A stretch of DNA of 43,109 nt, from contig JAJXWJ010000026.1 in the NCBI GenBank assembly GCA_021781655.1, forward strand, positions 1 through 43,109. Reading direction: 5' to 3'. The position numbers and the translations under genes are program-made. Shown here piece after piece: positions 30,801 to 37,307 of this stretch (position 1 is its first letter; each line of letters opens with the position of its first letter). The notes under the pieces were generated by a model. That model searched no databases, was not told the origin of the DNA, and worked only from the letters and a program-made list of their open reading frames with translations. Source of the DNA: Bacillota bacterium (GTDB lineage: Bacteria; Bacillota; Clostridia; Clostridiales; Clostridiaceae).

Positions 30801-31099
30801 TAAGTGTAAAGGAAGACGAACAGCCCAAAATATTAGCAGAAGATATAAAACCTTTATTAAAGATAAACGAAGATAAGATTTATATTTTAATCGAAGAGCA
30901 AAATGAATTAAAAGCTGCTATGAAAAAAATAAGTACTGTAGCCATAAATTATAGAGGAGACTGTCCTATATACATTTGCACAAAAAAAGAAAGAAAAAAA
31001 TTTTTAATATCAAACGACTTAAGATTAGACAGCTCAATAGATAGCATATTAGAACTTAAAGGTATTTTTGGAGAAGAAAATATAAAGGTTCAAAAATAA
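24852..31099 (+). CDS. dnaE: DNA polymerase III alpha subunit, four exons split by three introns
   Basis: Exons 24852-26012, 26648-27506, 28725-28964 and 29871-31099 sum to 3489 bases, giving one uninterrupted frame of 1162 residues, the normal DnaE length. The start is TTG with GAAGGTG upstream. Domains: PHP (residues about 7-200, [14 protein letters not shown] and ITDHGAMYG), polymerase palm with [10 protein letters not shown] (356-365), the catalytic aspartates of PDIDSDF (Asp398, Asp400) and KMDFLGLRT (Asp552), fingers with GCMVYQEQVM and NKSHAASYA, a helix-hairpin-helix region, and an OB domain (about 970-1060). Each intron interrupts one of the most conserved segments: before [13 protein letters not shown], inside the Glu codon of YQEQVM, and inside the Phe codon of AFNKSH. 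Without splicing, translation stops 14 codons into intron 1. No intact second copy is in the window. Splicing is inferred, not observed. Confidence 0.95.
26013..26647 (+). mobile_element. Group I self-splicing intron 1 in dnaE
   Basis: 635 bases. The 5' exon ends in U (GAGCGU) and the intron in G, as the class requires. P1 is exact: exon GAGCGU (26007-26012) pairs with the internal guide GCGCUC (26019-26024), including the diagnostic U-G wobble at the splice site. Core elements: P AATTGCTGGAAGG (26038-26050), Q AATCAGCAGCCAAG (26077-26090), R GTTCAGAGACTAG (26123-26135) and S GATATAGTCC (26555-26564). A small endonuclease gene fills the loop between R and S (P8). Splicing restores IFER|FLNPERV in frame. 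Boundaries are certain to the base by frame, conservation and the U/G rule. Confidence 0.93.
26265..26561 (+). CDS. Internally deleted LAGLIDADG endonuclease in intron 1
   Basis: 98 residues, about half the usual length or less. It has an N-terminal zinc-finger-like segment (Cys6, Cys9, Cys24, Cys27), a linker, one LAGLIDADG-type motif in [15 protein letters not shown] (about 52-66), and then jumps to a family C-terminus ([16 protein letters not shown]). The middle of the nuclease domain is missing in frame, so cleavage activity is unlikely. AAAGGTG lies before the ATG. The stop codon falls inside the S element of the intron core, so the coding and ribozyme sequences overlap. It may still be translated; a maturase-like role is conceivable but unsupported. 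Confidence 0.8.
   Translation: MYIKICEKCGKKFETEIIHRRFCCKSCSNSFNTSLRMVPDENIFKSGLNEINAYILGIIYSDGCLFFDKKSIEKFYFWMYTDANLYLSRKKRIFIDMI
27507..28724 (+). mobile_element. Group II intron 2 in dnaE, without reverse transcriptase
   Basis: 1218 bases. It opens with GTGCG and ends in AT (GUGYG...AY). Exon pairings are visible: IBS2 ATGGTGT (27494-27500) is perfectly complementary to EBS2 ACACCAT (27751-27757), and IBS1 ATCAAG (27501-27506) pairs with EBS1 candidate CTTGGT (27843-27848) with one wobble. Domain V is clear at 28632-28663: stem strand CCGTATGCG, a GGAAAC cap and CGCACGTACGG, with a CGC catalytic triad. Domain VI follows with a candidate branch A at 28717, eight bases from the 3' end. Splicing restores MVYQ-E-QVMQIV, with the Glu codon split G|AA. 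Domain IV contains a damaged LAGLIDADG gene instead of the usual reverse transcriptase. Confidence 0.92.
28189..28627 (+). pseudogene. Broken LAGLIDADG endonuclease in group II intron domain IV
   Basis: Two pieces in different frames. The first, 28189-28314 (AGGAGG at 28175-28180), encodes a helix-turn-helix start ([20 protein letters not shown], then LSAPEVSKM). After about residue 30 the frame is lost, and homology resumes in the next frame from 28280 with [14 protein letters not shown], the second LAGLIDADG motif [12 protein letters not shown], and a family C-terminus [17 protein letters not shown] to 28627. The first LAGLIDADG motif and the region between are gone. The protein cannot be an active nuclease. 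Its stop codon lies four bases before domain V. Confidence 0.85.
28965..29870 (+). mobile_element. Group I self-splicing intron 3 in dnaE
   Basis: 906 bases. The two-base ambiguity (TC) at the joint is resolved by the U/G rule: exon ...GCAU, intron ...AAAUG, exon UCAAUAAA, restoring AFNKSH. Core elements: P AATTGCAGGAAAAACC (29573-29588), Q AACCCGCAGCCAAG (29678-29691), R GTTCAGAGACTAG (29723-29735), S GAGATAGTCC (29805-29814). The guide that aligns with that of intron 1 is GUGAGUCGC (about 29550-29558). It pairs with exon GUUACGCAU at seven of nine positions with a terminal U-G, so P1 is less certain. This places the endonuclease remnant in a giant P1 loop, 5' of the core. Confidence 0.88.
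29038..29552 (+). pseudogene. Broken LAGLIDADG endonuclease in intron 3
   Basis: Two pieces. 29038-29304 (GAGGTG before the ATG) encodes an N-terminal helix-turn-helix ([20 protein letters not shown]) and a linker ([14 protein letters not shown]) that stops exactly where a LAGLIDADG motif should begin. In another frame, from about 29280 to 29552, lies a family C-terminal half ([12 protein letters not shown], then [20 protein letters not shown]). The LAGLIDADG motif itself is deleted and the frame shifted, so there can be no nuclease. The C-terminal end overlaps the hairpin 29540-29561 and the candidate internal guide sequence. Confidence 0.85.
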
Positions 31100-31404
31100 G
31101 TTATGTATATAATATTACAAAAAATATGATACTAATATTGGTTCATAATCGGCAAGTAAATCGCATTCATTGTGTAAATAATTTTTAGCAAAAAATTAAC
31201 AATTATCAATGTTTAGCTAGTTTACTTGCCGAATTGTAGTTAAATTTATATTATATTTTGTATAAAGCATTGAAGTTTTCAATTATTTCTATTAGAATAT
31301 AGTTGTAGTGAGTTGTTAAATGTCTAATCGTAGATATTTAGAAGAGAAAATTATACAGTAAGTGGGACAACTTTTGTCCACGGTGGTTGTAGGAGGTATA
31401 TATA
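31100..31404. other. dnaE-pfkA intergenic region with long inverted repeat
   Basis: 305 bases. An 11-bp perfect inverted repeat, CGGCAAGTAAA (31150-31160) and TTTACTTGCCG (31221-31231), encloses 60 bases with partial further complementarity. Its right arm contains the pfkA -35. Near the gene, GTGGGACAA and TTGTCCAC (31360-31380 region) form a small hairpin in the leader, just before the ribosome site AGGAGG. No ORF or terminator with a T tract is evident right after dnaE. Confidence 0.6.
31226..31254 (+). promoter_or_regulatory. Promoter of pfkA-pyk
   Basis: TTGCCG (31226-31231) and TATTAT (31249-31254, five of six) with 17-base spacing. The leader would be about 145 bases. The -35 is the end of the right arm of the inverted repeat 31150-31231, so a protein bound to the palindrome would affect this promoter. 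Confidence 0.55.
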
Positions 31405-32364
31405 ATGAAAACAATAGCTGTGTTAACAAGCGGTGGAGATGCTCCAGGCATGAATGCTGCTATCAGAGCTGTAGTAAGGACTGCAATTGATAAGGGTCTA
31501 AGAGTAATGGGTGTTAAAAGAGGCTACAGCGGATTGATCAATGGAGAACTTTTTGAAATGAAAAAAGGAGATGTTTCTGACATTCTTCAAAGAGGTGGAA
31601 CTATATTAAGAACTGCAAGATGTGCTGAATTTCTTACTGAAGAAGGTAGAAAAAAAGCAGCAGGCGTGCTAAAAGTATTCGGAGTAGATGGATTAGTTGT
31701 AATCGGTGGAAATGGTTCTTTTATGGGAGCACAAAAACTTTCTAAGCTTGGAGTTTCAACAGTTGGAATTCCAGGAACAATAGATAATGACTTATCTTAT
31801 ACAGAATATACTTTAGGATTTGATACTACATTAAACACAGTATTAGATGCAATCAATAAGCTAAAAGATACATCAACTTCTCATGAAAGAGTAAGTATAG
31901 TTGAAGTTATGGGCAGAGATTGTGGTGACATTGCATTATATTCTGCAATTGCTGGAGGAGCAGAAAGTGTTCTTATCCCAGAAAAAGGTTTTGACTTTGA
32001 TGAATTATGCAAAACTGTTTTAGAAGGAAAGCTTTCTGGAAAAATGCATAACCTAATCATTGTTGCTGAAGGTATTGGAGGCTCTCAAGAATTAGCACAA
32101 AGAGTTGAAGAAGTTACTGGAATAGAGACAAGAGCAACAATTTTAGGACACATCCAAAGAGGTGGAAGCCCATCATCATTTGACAGAATGTTAGCATCAA
32201 GAATGGGTGTTAGAGCAGTTGAAGTATTATTAGAAGGAAAAACTTCAAGAGTTATAGGAATAAGAGAAAATAGAATAACAGATGATGATATAGATGAAGC
32301 ATTAGCAATGCCAAGAGAATTTGATGATAAATTGTTTGAAATAGCACAGATGTTATCAAGATAA
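31405..32364 (+). CDS. pfkA: ATP-dependent 6-phosphofructokinase
   Basis: Phosphorylates fructose 6-phosphate, the committed step of glycolysis. 319 residues, the size of Bacillus PfkA. Motifs: ATP-binding [19 protein letters not shown] (residues 7-25), GGNGSFMGA, the catalytic [18 protein letters not shown] with its aspartates, MGRDCGDIA, and [13 protein letters not shown] with the allosteric and substrate residues. GDAPG with glycine after the Asp indicates the ATP-dependent rather than pyrophosphate-dependent form. AGGAGG precedes the ATG. pyk follows 84 bases later with no terminator between, so the two glycolytic genes are co-transcribed. Confidence 0.98.
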   Translation: MKTIAVLTSGGDAPGMNAAIRAVVRTAIDKGLRVMGVKRGYSGLINGELFEMKKGDVSDILQRGGTILRTARCAEFLTEEGRKKAAGVLKVFGVDGLVVIGGNGSFMGAQKLSKLGVSTVGIPGTIDNDLSYTEYTLGFDTTLNTVLDAINKLKDTSTSHERVSIVEVMGRDCGDIALYSAIAGGAESVLIPEKGFDFDELCKTVLEGKLSGKMHNLIIVAEGIGGSQELAQRVEEVTGIETRATILGHIQRGGSPSSFDRMLASRMGVRAVEVLLEGKTSRVIGIRENRITDDDIDEALAMPREFDDKLFEIAQMLSR

Positions 32365-32451
32365 ATCAAACCAGAAAAAATCAATAAAAAGGTATCAATA
32401 TAAAATTATCATATATAAAAAAAACCAGAAAATGTATAAGGAGAGTTAATG

Positions 32452-34209
32452 ATGCAAAAGACTAAAATGATTTTTACAATTGGACCTGCTAGTGAGACTG
32501 AAGAAACATTAAGTAAATTAATAGAAGCAGGTATGAGCGCTTCAAGGCATAATTTTTCTCATGGTGACCATGAAGAGCATGCACAAAGAATAAACATGGT
32601 GAAAAAATTAAGAGAAAAGTATAATAAGCCAATTGCTATTGTACTTGACACAAAAGGACCAGAAATTAGAACTCATAACTTTGATGGTGGAAAATTAGAA
32701 TTACAAAAAGGTGAAAAGTTCACTGTAGTTTGTGGAGAGGAAGTTCTTGGTGATAAAACAAAATGCTCTATCACTTATACTAACCTTTACAAAGATGTAG
32801 TAGCTGGAAACACTATATTAATCGATGATGGTTTAGTAGGTTTAACAGTTGAAAAGGTTGAAGGTACAGATATCATTTGTACAGTAGCAAATACTGGTAT
32901 GGTTGGAAGCCATAAAGGAATTAACGTTCCTAACGTTTCAATCAAATTACCAGCAATGACTGATAAAGATAAATCTGATTTAATATTCGGTTGTGAAATT
33001 GGTGTTGATGCTATAGCTGCTTCTTTCATCAGAAAAGCTGCTGACGTTCTTGCAATAAGAAAGATACTTGAAGAACATGGCGGAAGTCATATTCAAATCT
33101 TCTCAAAAATCGAAAATCAAGAAGGTGTTGATAACATCGATGAAATCATAACTTTCTCTGATGGAATAATGGTTGCTAGAGGAGACATGGGTGTTGAAAT
33201 TCCAATAGAAATGGTTCCATTAACTCAAAAGATGATAATAGACAAATGTAACAAAGCAGGTAAGCCAGTAATAACTGCAACACAAATGCTTGACTCTATG
33301 ATAAGAAATCCAAGACCAACAAGAGCAGAAGCTTCAGATATAGCAAATGCAATATTTGATGGTACTGATGCTATAATGCTTAGTGGTGAAAGTGCTAACG
33401 GTTCTTATCCAGTTGAAGCTGCTGAAACTATGGCTAAAATAGCTAAAGCTGCTGAAAACAGAATAAACTATAAAACTGCATTAAATAAGAGAAAAGAAAC
33501 AGCTCTTAAAAACATTGCTAATGCAATAAGCCTTGCAACAGTTGAAACTGCTGGAGAACTTAATGCTGCTGCAATAATCACAGCAACTCAAACAGGAAAT
33601 ACTGCAAAGATGGTTTCTAAATACAGACCACAATCTCCAGTAATCGCAGTTACTCCATATGATAAAGTAGCAAGATCTTTAGCATTATGTTGGGGAGTAT
33701 TCCCAGTAATTTCTGAACCAGTAGAAACTACTGACGAATTAATAGCTAAATCCGTTGAAAAAGCAAAAGAAAACAGCTATGTTAAAGATGGTGATTTAGT
33801 AGTTGTTGCTGCTGGTATTCCAGTACAATTATCTGGAACAACAAATATGTTAAAGGTTCATATAGTTGGTGAAGTTTTAGTACAAGGAAAAGGTGCTGGC
33901 TCAGTTCCTGGCTTTGGAAATGCTAAAGTAGTAAACAATTCAAAGGATGCAGAAAAATTAGTTGAAAAAGACGATATCTTAGTTGTTAAAAATTTAGATA
34001 AAGACTACATTGCTGTATTAGATAGAGTAGCTGGTATCATTTCAGAAGAAGGCGGATTAACTTCTCACCTTGCAATAGAAGCATTATCAAGAGGAATTCC
34101 TCTAATCGTTAATGCAGGTGGAGCTACTGACGTAATTAAAACAGGTTCATTTATAACTCTTGATGTATTAAGAGGAACAGTATACGCTGGAAAAGCTAAT
34201 ATAATCTAA
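32452..34209 (+). CDS. pyk: Pyruvate kinase with C-terminal phosphohistidine-type domain
   Basis: Last step of glycolysis: PEP plus ADP to pyruvate plus ATP. 585 residues. The catalytic barrel has KMIFTIGPAS, MSASRHNFSHGDHEEH, the KGPEIRTH element, the active-site lysine in FSKIENQEG and MVARGDMGVEIP; the allosteric domain follows (to about 470). The extra C-terminal about 100 residues match the PEP-utilising domain found on Bacillus-type pyruvate kinases (GGLTSHLAIEALSRGIPLIV) with the TSH motif. Two ATG codons are adjacent; 32452 has better spacing from AAGGAGAG. It forms an operon with pfkA and ends at a strong terminator. Confidence 0.98.
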   Translation: MQKTKMIFTIGPASETEETLSKLIEAGMSASRHNFSHGDHEEHAQRINMVKKLREKYNKPIAIVLDTKGPEIRTHNFDGGKLELQKGEKFTVVCGEEVLGDKTKCSITYTNLYKDVVAGNTILIDDGLVGLTVEKVEGTDIICTVANTGMVGSHKGINVPNVSIKLPAMTDKDKSDLIFGCEIGVDAIAASFIRKAADVLAIRKILEEHGGSHIQIFSKIENQEGVDNIDEIITFSDGIMVARGDMGVEIPIEMVPLTQKMIIDKCNKAGKPVITATQMLDSMIRNPRPTRAEASDIANAIFDGTDAIMLSGESANGSYPVEAAETMAKIAKAAENRINYKTALNKRKETALKNIANAISLATVETAGELNAAAIITATQTGNTAKMVSKYRPQSPVIAVTPYDKVARSLALCWGVFPVISEPVETTDELIAKSVEKAKENSYVKDGDLVVVAAGIPVQLSGTTNMLKVHIVGEVLVQGKGAGSVPGFGNAKVVNNSKDAEKLVEKDDILVVKNLDKDYIAVLDRVAGIISEEGGLTSHLAIEALSRGIPLIVNAGGATDVIKTGSFITLDVLRGTVYAGKANII

Positions 34210-34222
34210 TTTGTTTTTAAAG

Positions 34223-34265
34223 AAATCCCTTTTATGCAATATTTTGCATAAAAGGGATTTTTTTA
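34223..34265 (+). terminator. Rho-independent terminator after pfkA-pyk
   Basis: AAATCCCTTTTATGCAA (34223-34239) pairs perfectly with TTGCATAAAAGGGATTT (34244-34260), four-base loop, seven-T tract. Confidence 0.95.
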
Positions 34266-34347
34266 AATGATAAATAATTGTTAAGAATAAAATTGTATAT
34301 TGTGGTTAAAATGATAAAATGGTAGAATATACAGGAGTATTGAAAAA

Positions 34348-34416
34348 ATGGCAACTGATTCATTTTTGCACCCTAGTGGTGCACTTTTTTTATTTTTTGT
34401 TCACACAATTTTATGA
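34348..34416 (+). other. Possible 22-residue leader ORF spanning a terminator
   Basis: ATG at 34348, ten bases after AGGAG (34333-34337), opens a 22-codon frame beginning MATDSFLHPSGALFLFF that runs through the terminator hairpin at 34366-34397 and stops at 34414-34416, inside the rlmD extended -10. A weak promoter (TTGTAT 34293, TAAAAT 34315) may precede it. It may be a chance ORF; the hairpin itself could end a tiny transcript. Confidence 0.25.
34366..34397 (+). terminator. Terminator hairpin upstream of rlmD
   Basis: TTGCACC pairs with GGTGCA across a five-base loop (stem 34367-34372 with 34378-34383) and is followed by a long T-rich tract. It is the second terminator after pyk, separated from the first by about 100 bases, which suggests a short transcript of its own. 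Confidence 0.7.
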
Positions 34417-34422
34417 TATAAT
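34414..34422 (+). promoter_or_regulatory. Extended -10 promoter of rlmD
   Basis: TGATATAAT (34414-34422), same form as the rapZ promoter. The -35 is weak (TTGTTC at 34397, spacing 14). Transcription would start near 34430, just before the structured leader. Confidence 0.55.
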
Positions 34423-34439
34423 ATATTGAATTTGCTAAA

Positions 34440-34545
34440 GTGAACTCGTTCAGCATAGCTGAACATCGGGGCTTCAGATGGGGAGCCTACCACACCTGAA
34501 GTAAATCCGCCTATAAAGGCGTGGGGAGCTTAACCCCCAAATAAC
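34440..34545 (+). ncRNA. Hairpin-rich 5' leader of rlmD
   Basis: A G+C-rich stretch in an AT-rich spacer, able to form consecutive hairpins: GTTCAG/CTGAAC (34448-34464); CTTCAG plus TGG pairing with CCA plus CTGAAG (about 34472-34500); CGCC/GGCG (34508-34521); and TGGGG/CCCCA (34521-34540). GGGGCT at 34468 can alternatively pair with AGCC at 34483, so two folds compete. It ends about 20 bases before the rlmD start. I see no T-box sequence and no terminator T tract. It may be a cis-regulatory RNA of the methyltransferase gene, or the end of an IS200/IS605-type element; neither is proven. Confidence 0.5.
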
Positions 34546-34565
34546 AAGATAAAGGATGAAAAAAT

Positions 34566-35939
34566 ATGATTAATATAGAAAAAAACAAAGATTATATAAT
34601 TGACATAACAGCATTAGGAGTTAATGGTGAAGGCATAGGAAAACTCAATAACTTTACAGTATTTGTAAATGGAGCTTTAGAAGGAGAAAAAGTCGAAATT
34701 AAACTAATAAAGGTAAATAAAAGCTATGGTTTCGGAAAATTATTAAAAATAATTGAAGCTTCACCATATAGAGTGGAAAGCAAGTGTGCTATATATAATA
34801 AGTGCGGTGGCTGCAGTCTTCAACATCTATTGTATGATGAACAAATAAAATATAAAAAGAAAAAAGTAATTGACTGCCTTATAAGAATCGGAAAACTTAA
34901 TTTAAAGTCAGAAGGAATAATAGTACATGATACAATAGGAATGGACATTCCTTATAGGTATAGAAATAAAGTACAGCTTCCAGTTGGGGATAAGGCAATA
35001 GGATTCTATTCTGCAGGAAGCCATAACGTAATAGATGTAAAGGAATGTATTATTCAACACGAAGCGGGAGATAAAGTTATACATATATTTAAGGAATGGA
35101 TAAAAAAATATAATATCTCACATTACGATGAAAAAAAGGGCACTGGTTTAATTAGACACATAATGGTTAGAAAAGCTTTTAAAACAGGAGAAACTATGGT
35201 AGTAATAGTGACTTCTAGTAACAAGTTACCATTTGCAAAGGAGCTTATAGAGGAGCTGACCTTAAATATAGATGGAATAGCAAGTATTGTTCAAAATATA
35301 AATACCAAAAATACAAATGTTGTTCTAGGCAGTGAATGCAAAACCTTATGGGGAAAAGCTACCATAATAGATACTATTGGTGAATTTAAATTTAATATTT
35401 CACCTTTATCTTTTTTTCAAGTTAACCCAATTCAAACAGAAATATTATACAATAAAGTTCTTGAATATGCGAAACTACAAGGTGACGAGGTGGTTTTTGA
35501 TGCATATTGCGGTACTGGAACTATATCATTATTTTTATCTAAAAGAGCAAAGGAAGTTTACGGAGTAGAAATTATTGCCGAGGCAATAGAAAATGCCAAG
35601 GAAAATGCTTTGCAAAATGATGTTGAAAATGCTCATTTTTACACTGGTGAAGCAGAAAAGGTTATTCCAAAGCTTATAAGTGAGGGAAAAAAGGCGGATG
35701 TTGTAGTTGTAGATCCACCGAGAAAGGGTTGTGAAAAGTCACTTTTAGAGGCAATTGCGAAAATGAGCCCACAAAGGATAGTGTATGTTTCTTGTGATCC
35801 AGCAACCCTTGCAAGAGATTTAGGGATTTTAGAAGAGCTCAGCTATAGGACTGTTGAGGTTCAGCCGGTGGATATGTTCCCGATGACTGGACATGTTGAG
35901 GTCGTAACTTTGCTTACAAGGAGAGAAACGACGAAGTAA
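34566..35939 (+). CDS. rlmD: 23S rRNA (uracil-5-)-methyltransferase, RlmD/RlmCD type
   Basis: SAM-dependent RNA m5U methyltransferase, 457 residues. An N-terminal TRAM domain (about 5-60), a four-cysteine iron-sulfur motif (CAIYNKCGGCSLQHL, with a later CIIQH), and the Rossmann methyltransferase domain (FDAYCGTGTISLFLSKRAKEV, near 320). The catalytic cysteine lies in VYVSCDPATLARDL and the target-base motif in VDPPRKGCE. The C-terminus MFPMTGHVEVVTLLTRRETTK ends at a G+C-rich junction with the accessory region, so the last dozen residues may be non-native. AAAGGATG precedes the ATG. The gene could methylate U747 and/or U1939 of 23S rRNA; which one is not readable here. Confidence 0.94.
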   Translation: MINIEKNKDYIIDITALGVNGEGIGKLNNFTVFVNGALEGEKVEIKLIKVNKSYGFGKLLKIIEASPYRVESKCAIYNKCGGCSLQHLLYDEQIKYKKKKVIDCLIRIGKLNLKSEGIIVHDTIGMDIPYRYRNKVQLPVGDKAIGFYSAGSHNVIDVKECIIQHEAGDKVIHIFKEWIKKYNISHYDEKKGTGLIRHIMVRKAFKTGETMVVIVTSSNKLPFAKELIEELTLNIDGIASIVQNINTKNTNVVLGSECKTLWGKATIIDTIGEFKFNISPLSFFQVNPIQTEILYNKVLEYAKLQGDEVVFDAYCGTGTISLFLSKRAKEVYGVEIIAEAIENAKENALQNDVENAHFYTGEAEKVIPKLISEGKKADVVVVDPPRKGCEKSLLEAIAKMSPQRIVYVSCDPATLARDLGILEELSYRTVEVQPVDMFPMTGHVEVVTLLTRRETTK

Positions 35940-36038
35940 GGAATTAGTACGACCCATGCAAGGCATGCCCAAGAAGGCGAGTGAAGCGAAGGCTGATTGG
36001 CAGCAGGCTACTGCGGAGACCGAATTAAGCAGAAGAAA
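35940..36038. other. G+C-rich junction segment after rlmD
   Basis: Bases 35941-36000 contain 32 G or C in 60, far above the surrounding chromosome. The segment joins the rlmD stop to a truncated toxin gene and contains no recognisable gene. It looks like foreign DNA at the left edge of the accessory region. Confidence 0.5.
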
Positions 36039-36227
36039 TTGGGAGTATACGAATTAAGAATAAAATTAGGATCAGATGCATCAAGAATATTTTATTTCAC
36101 GTATCATAGAGATACTTTTGTATTGCTAAATGGATTCCTTAAAAAGACAGATAAAACGCCAAAGCTAGAACTTGAAAAAGCAAAAAGATATAAAGAAGAT
36201 CTTGAAAAGAGGTGTGAAGATGAGTAA
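35997..36227 (+). pseudogene. 5'-truncated RelE/HigB-type toxin
   Basis: A 76-codon frame whose last 60 or so residues read like the C-terminal two thirds of a phage-derived HigB/RelE toxin: LGVYELRIKLGSDASRIFYF, FVLLNGFLKKTDKTPKLELE, AKRYKEDLEKR. The first 14 residues come from the G+C-rich junction, and the normal N-terminal strand-helix region is missing, so this is probably not a working mRNA interferase. The stop overlaps the start of an HTH antitoxin remnant, the usual higB-higA order. Confidence 0.75.
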
Positions 36228-36428
36228 AGCAAGTGTTGATTTCTGAGGTAATAAGAGCAAGAAGAGAATTAAATTTAACACAACAAGAATTAGCTTCTAG
36301 AATGGGAACTCAAAAATCAAATATCAAATATTAGCAGGCTTGAAAGTGGAAACTATAATCCTTCTTTAGATTTTTTAAGTAAGCTTGCAAAAGGACTAGG
36401 AAAAGAAATTCATATTGAACTAAGATAA
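36220..36428 (+). pseudogene. Broken HigA-type HTH antitoxin
   Basis: Starts with ATGAGTAAAGC overlapping the toxin stop, but that frame ends after eight codons. A Xre-type helix-turn-helix then appears in another frame (VIRARRELNLTQQELASRMG) and is broken again by a tandem duplication of seven bases (TCAAATA twice, about 36317-36330), after which the expected C-terminus (SRLESGNYNPSLDFLSKLAK, then IHIELR) continues to 36428. At least two lesions, so it is a pseudogene. A strong terminator follows. Confidence 0.8.
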
Positions 36429-36442
36429 TATTATATAATTTT

Positions 36443-36483
36443 ACACGAAGTGCAGAGATAGAAAGATGCACTTCGTGTTTTTT
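36443..36483 (+). terminator. Rho-independent terminator after the TA remnant
   Basis: ACACGAAGTGCA (36443-36454) pairs perfectly with TGCACTTCGTGT (36467-36478); six T follow. Confidence 0.92.
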
Positions 36484-36496
36484 GCCAGGTGAAAAA

Positions 36497-36631
36497 ATGT
36501 TAACAATATTTTTTATATTTTCCTGTTTATTTTCCTTTGGAGTTTACATGATAGCAGCAGACAGATTAAAGTTTCCTAGTTTTAAGGCTTCAAAGGTAAT
36601 ATTAAGTTTTAGCAGGACTCGGAAAAAATAA
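36497..36631 (+). pseudogene. Fragment of a membrane protein
   Basis: 44 codons beginning MLTIFFIFSCLFSFGVYMIA, one hydrophobic helix followed by a basic stretch, then a stop. The start resembles the N-terminus of type II secretion F-like proteins carried by clostridial conjugative elements, but this is from memory of the family's form and is weak. More hydrophobic coding-like fragments (for example FIILYIFLFGFKLDFARL near 36700) follow in disrupted frames up to about 36830. Confidence 0.4.
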
Positions 36632-36898
36632 GCGAATTTGGTTATCATTCCATTCAAGTAACAAGGAGCATATTTGCATATTGAGTATGTTTTATAATTC
36701 TATATATATTTTTATTTGGTTTTAAGTTGGATTTTGCAAGATTAAGGAATGTTGTTAAGTTACTAAAAGTGTTATTATTGTCGATGAAAATTTACCAATA
36801 GGAGTAATTACAAATACAGCAGTTATTCCATTATTGCGTTAAAATCCTATTTTCTAGGGTGCTTCATTTGTAACACTATAAAGTTTCTAGAAATGAAA
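36632..36898. other. Degenerate DNA with scattered coding fragments
   Basis: No intact gene. Short hydrophobic translations occur in changing frames, consistent with decay of the membrane-protein gene that starts at 36497. Nothing else is seen. Confidence 0.4.
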
Positions 36899-37255
36899 TT
36901 ATGGCTGAGCAACCTCTTCTGGTCTCTCTTGTTGAGCCCAATGTCCACAATCATCAAGAAATATAGTTTTACGGATATTTGGAACAAGATTCATCATTTC
37001 AGAAATTATTTGATGCATTCCTGGAATACTTAACCCAACATCACGTCTTCCTACTATAAATAGGGCAGGAATTGTTACTTTCAATCCATTGAAACAACTT
37101 AATAGTTCTCTATTTCTATCCAAATTACGGTAATAATTTAATCCACCACGAAAACCTGTTTTAACTAATGCTTCCGTATAAACATCTAAGTCCTTTTCTT
37201 CAAGCCAAGATGTTGTTTTAGGTGTTGGTAATACTGAAAGTAGCCCTTTCTCTAT
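36899..37255 (-). pseudogene. C-terminal fragment of an alpha/beta hydrolase
   Basis: Open on the minus strand from 37255 to 36899, about 118 codons. It matches the C-terminal part of epoxide-hydrolase-like alpha/beta hydrolases: a cap-domain stretch (GFRGGLNYYRNLDRNRELL), the strand with the acid residue region (IPALFIVGRRDVGLSIPG), and the catalytic histidine in FLDDCGHWAQQERPEEV. The nucleophile elbow and N-terminal half are absent, and the end is also clipped. Opposite strand to its neighbours, so it arrived or survived independently. Confidence 0.8.
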
Positions 37256-37307
37256 TCATTCTATTTGTAATTAAATAGCATAATCGGTTGTTTATAAACG
37301 CTTGTTG

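Noticed and set aside
34440-34545. T-box riboswitch or tRNA-like element before rlmD
   Set aside because: No T-box core sequence, no specifier loop and no antiterminator/terminator pair; no cloverleaf with a 3' acceptor stem.
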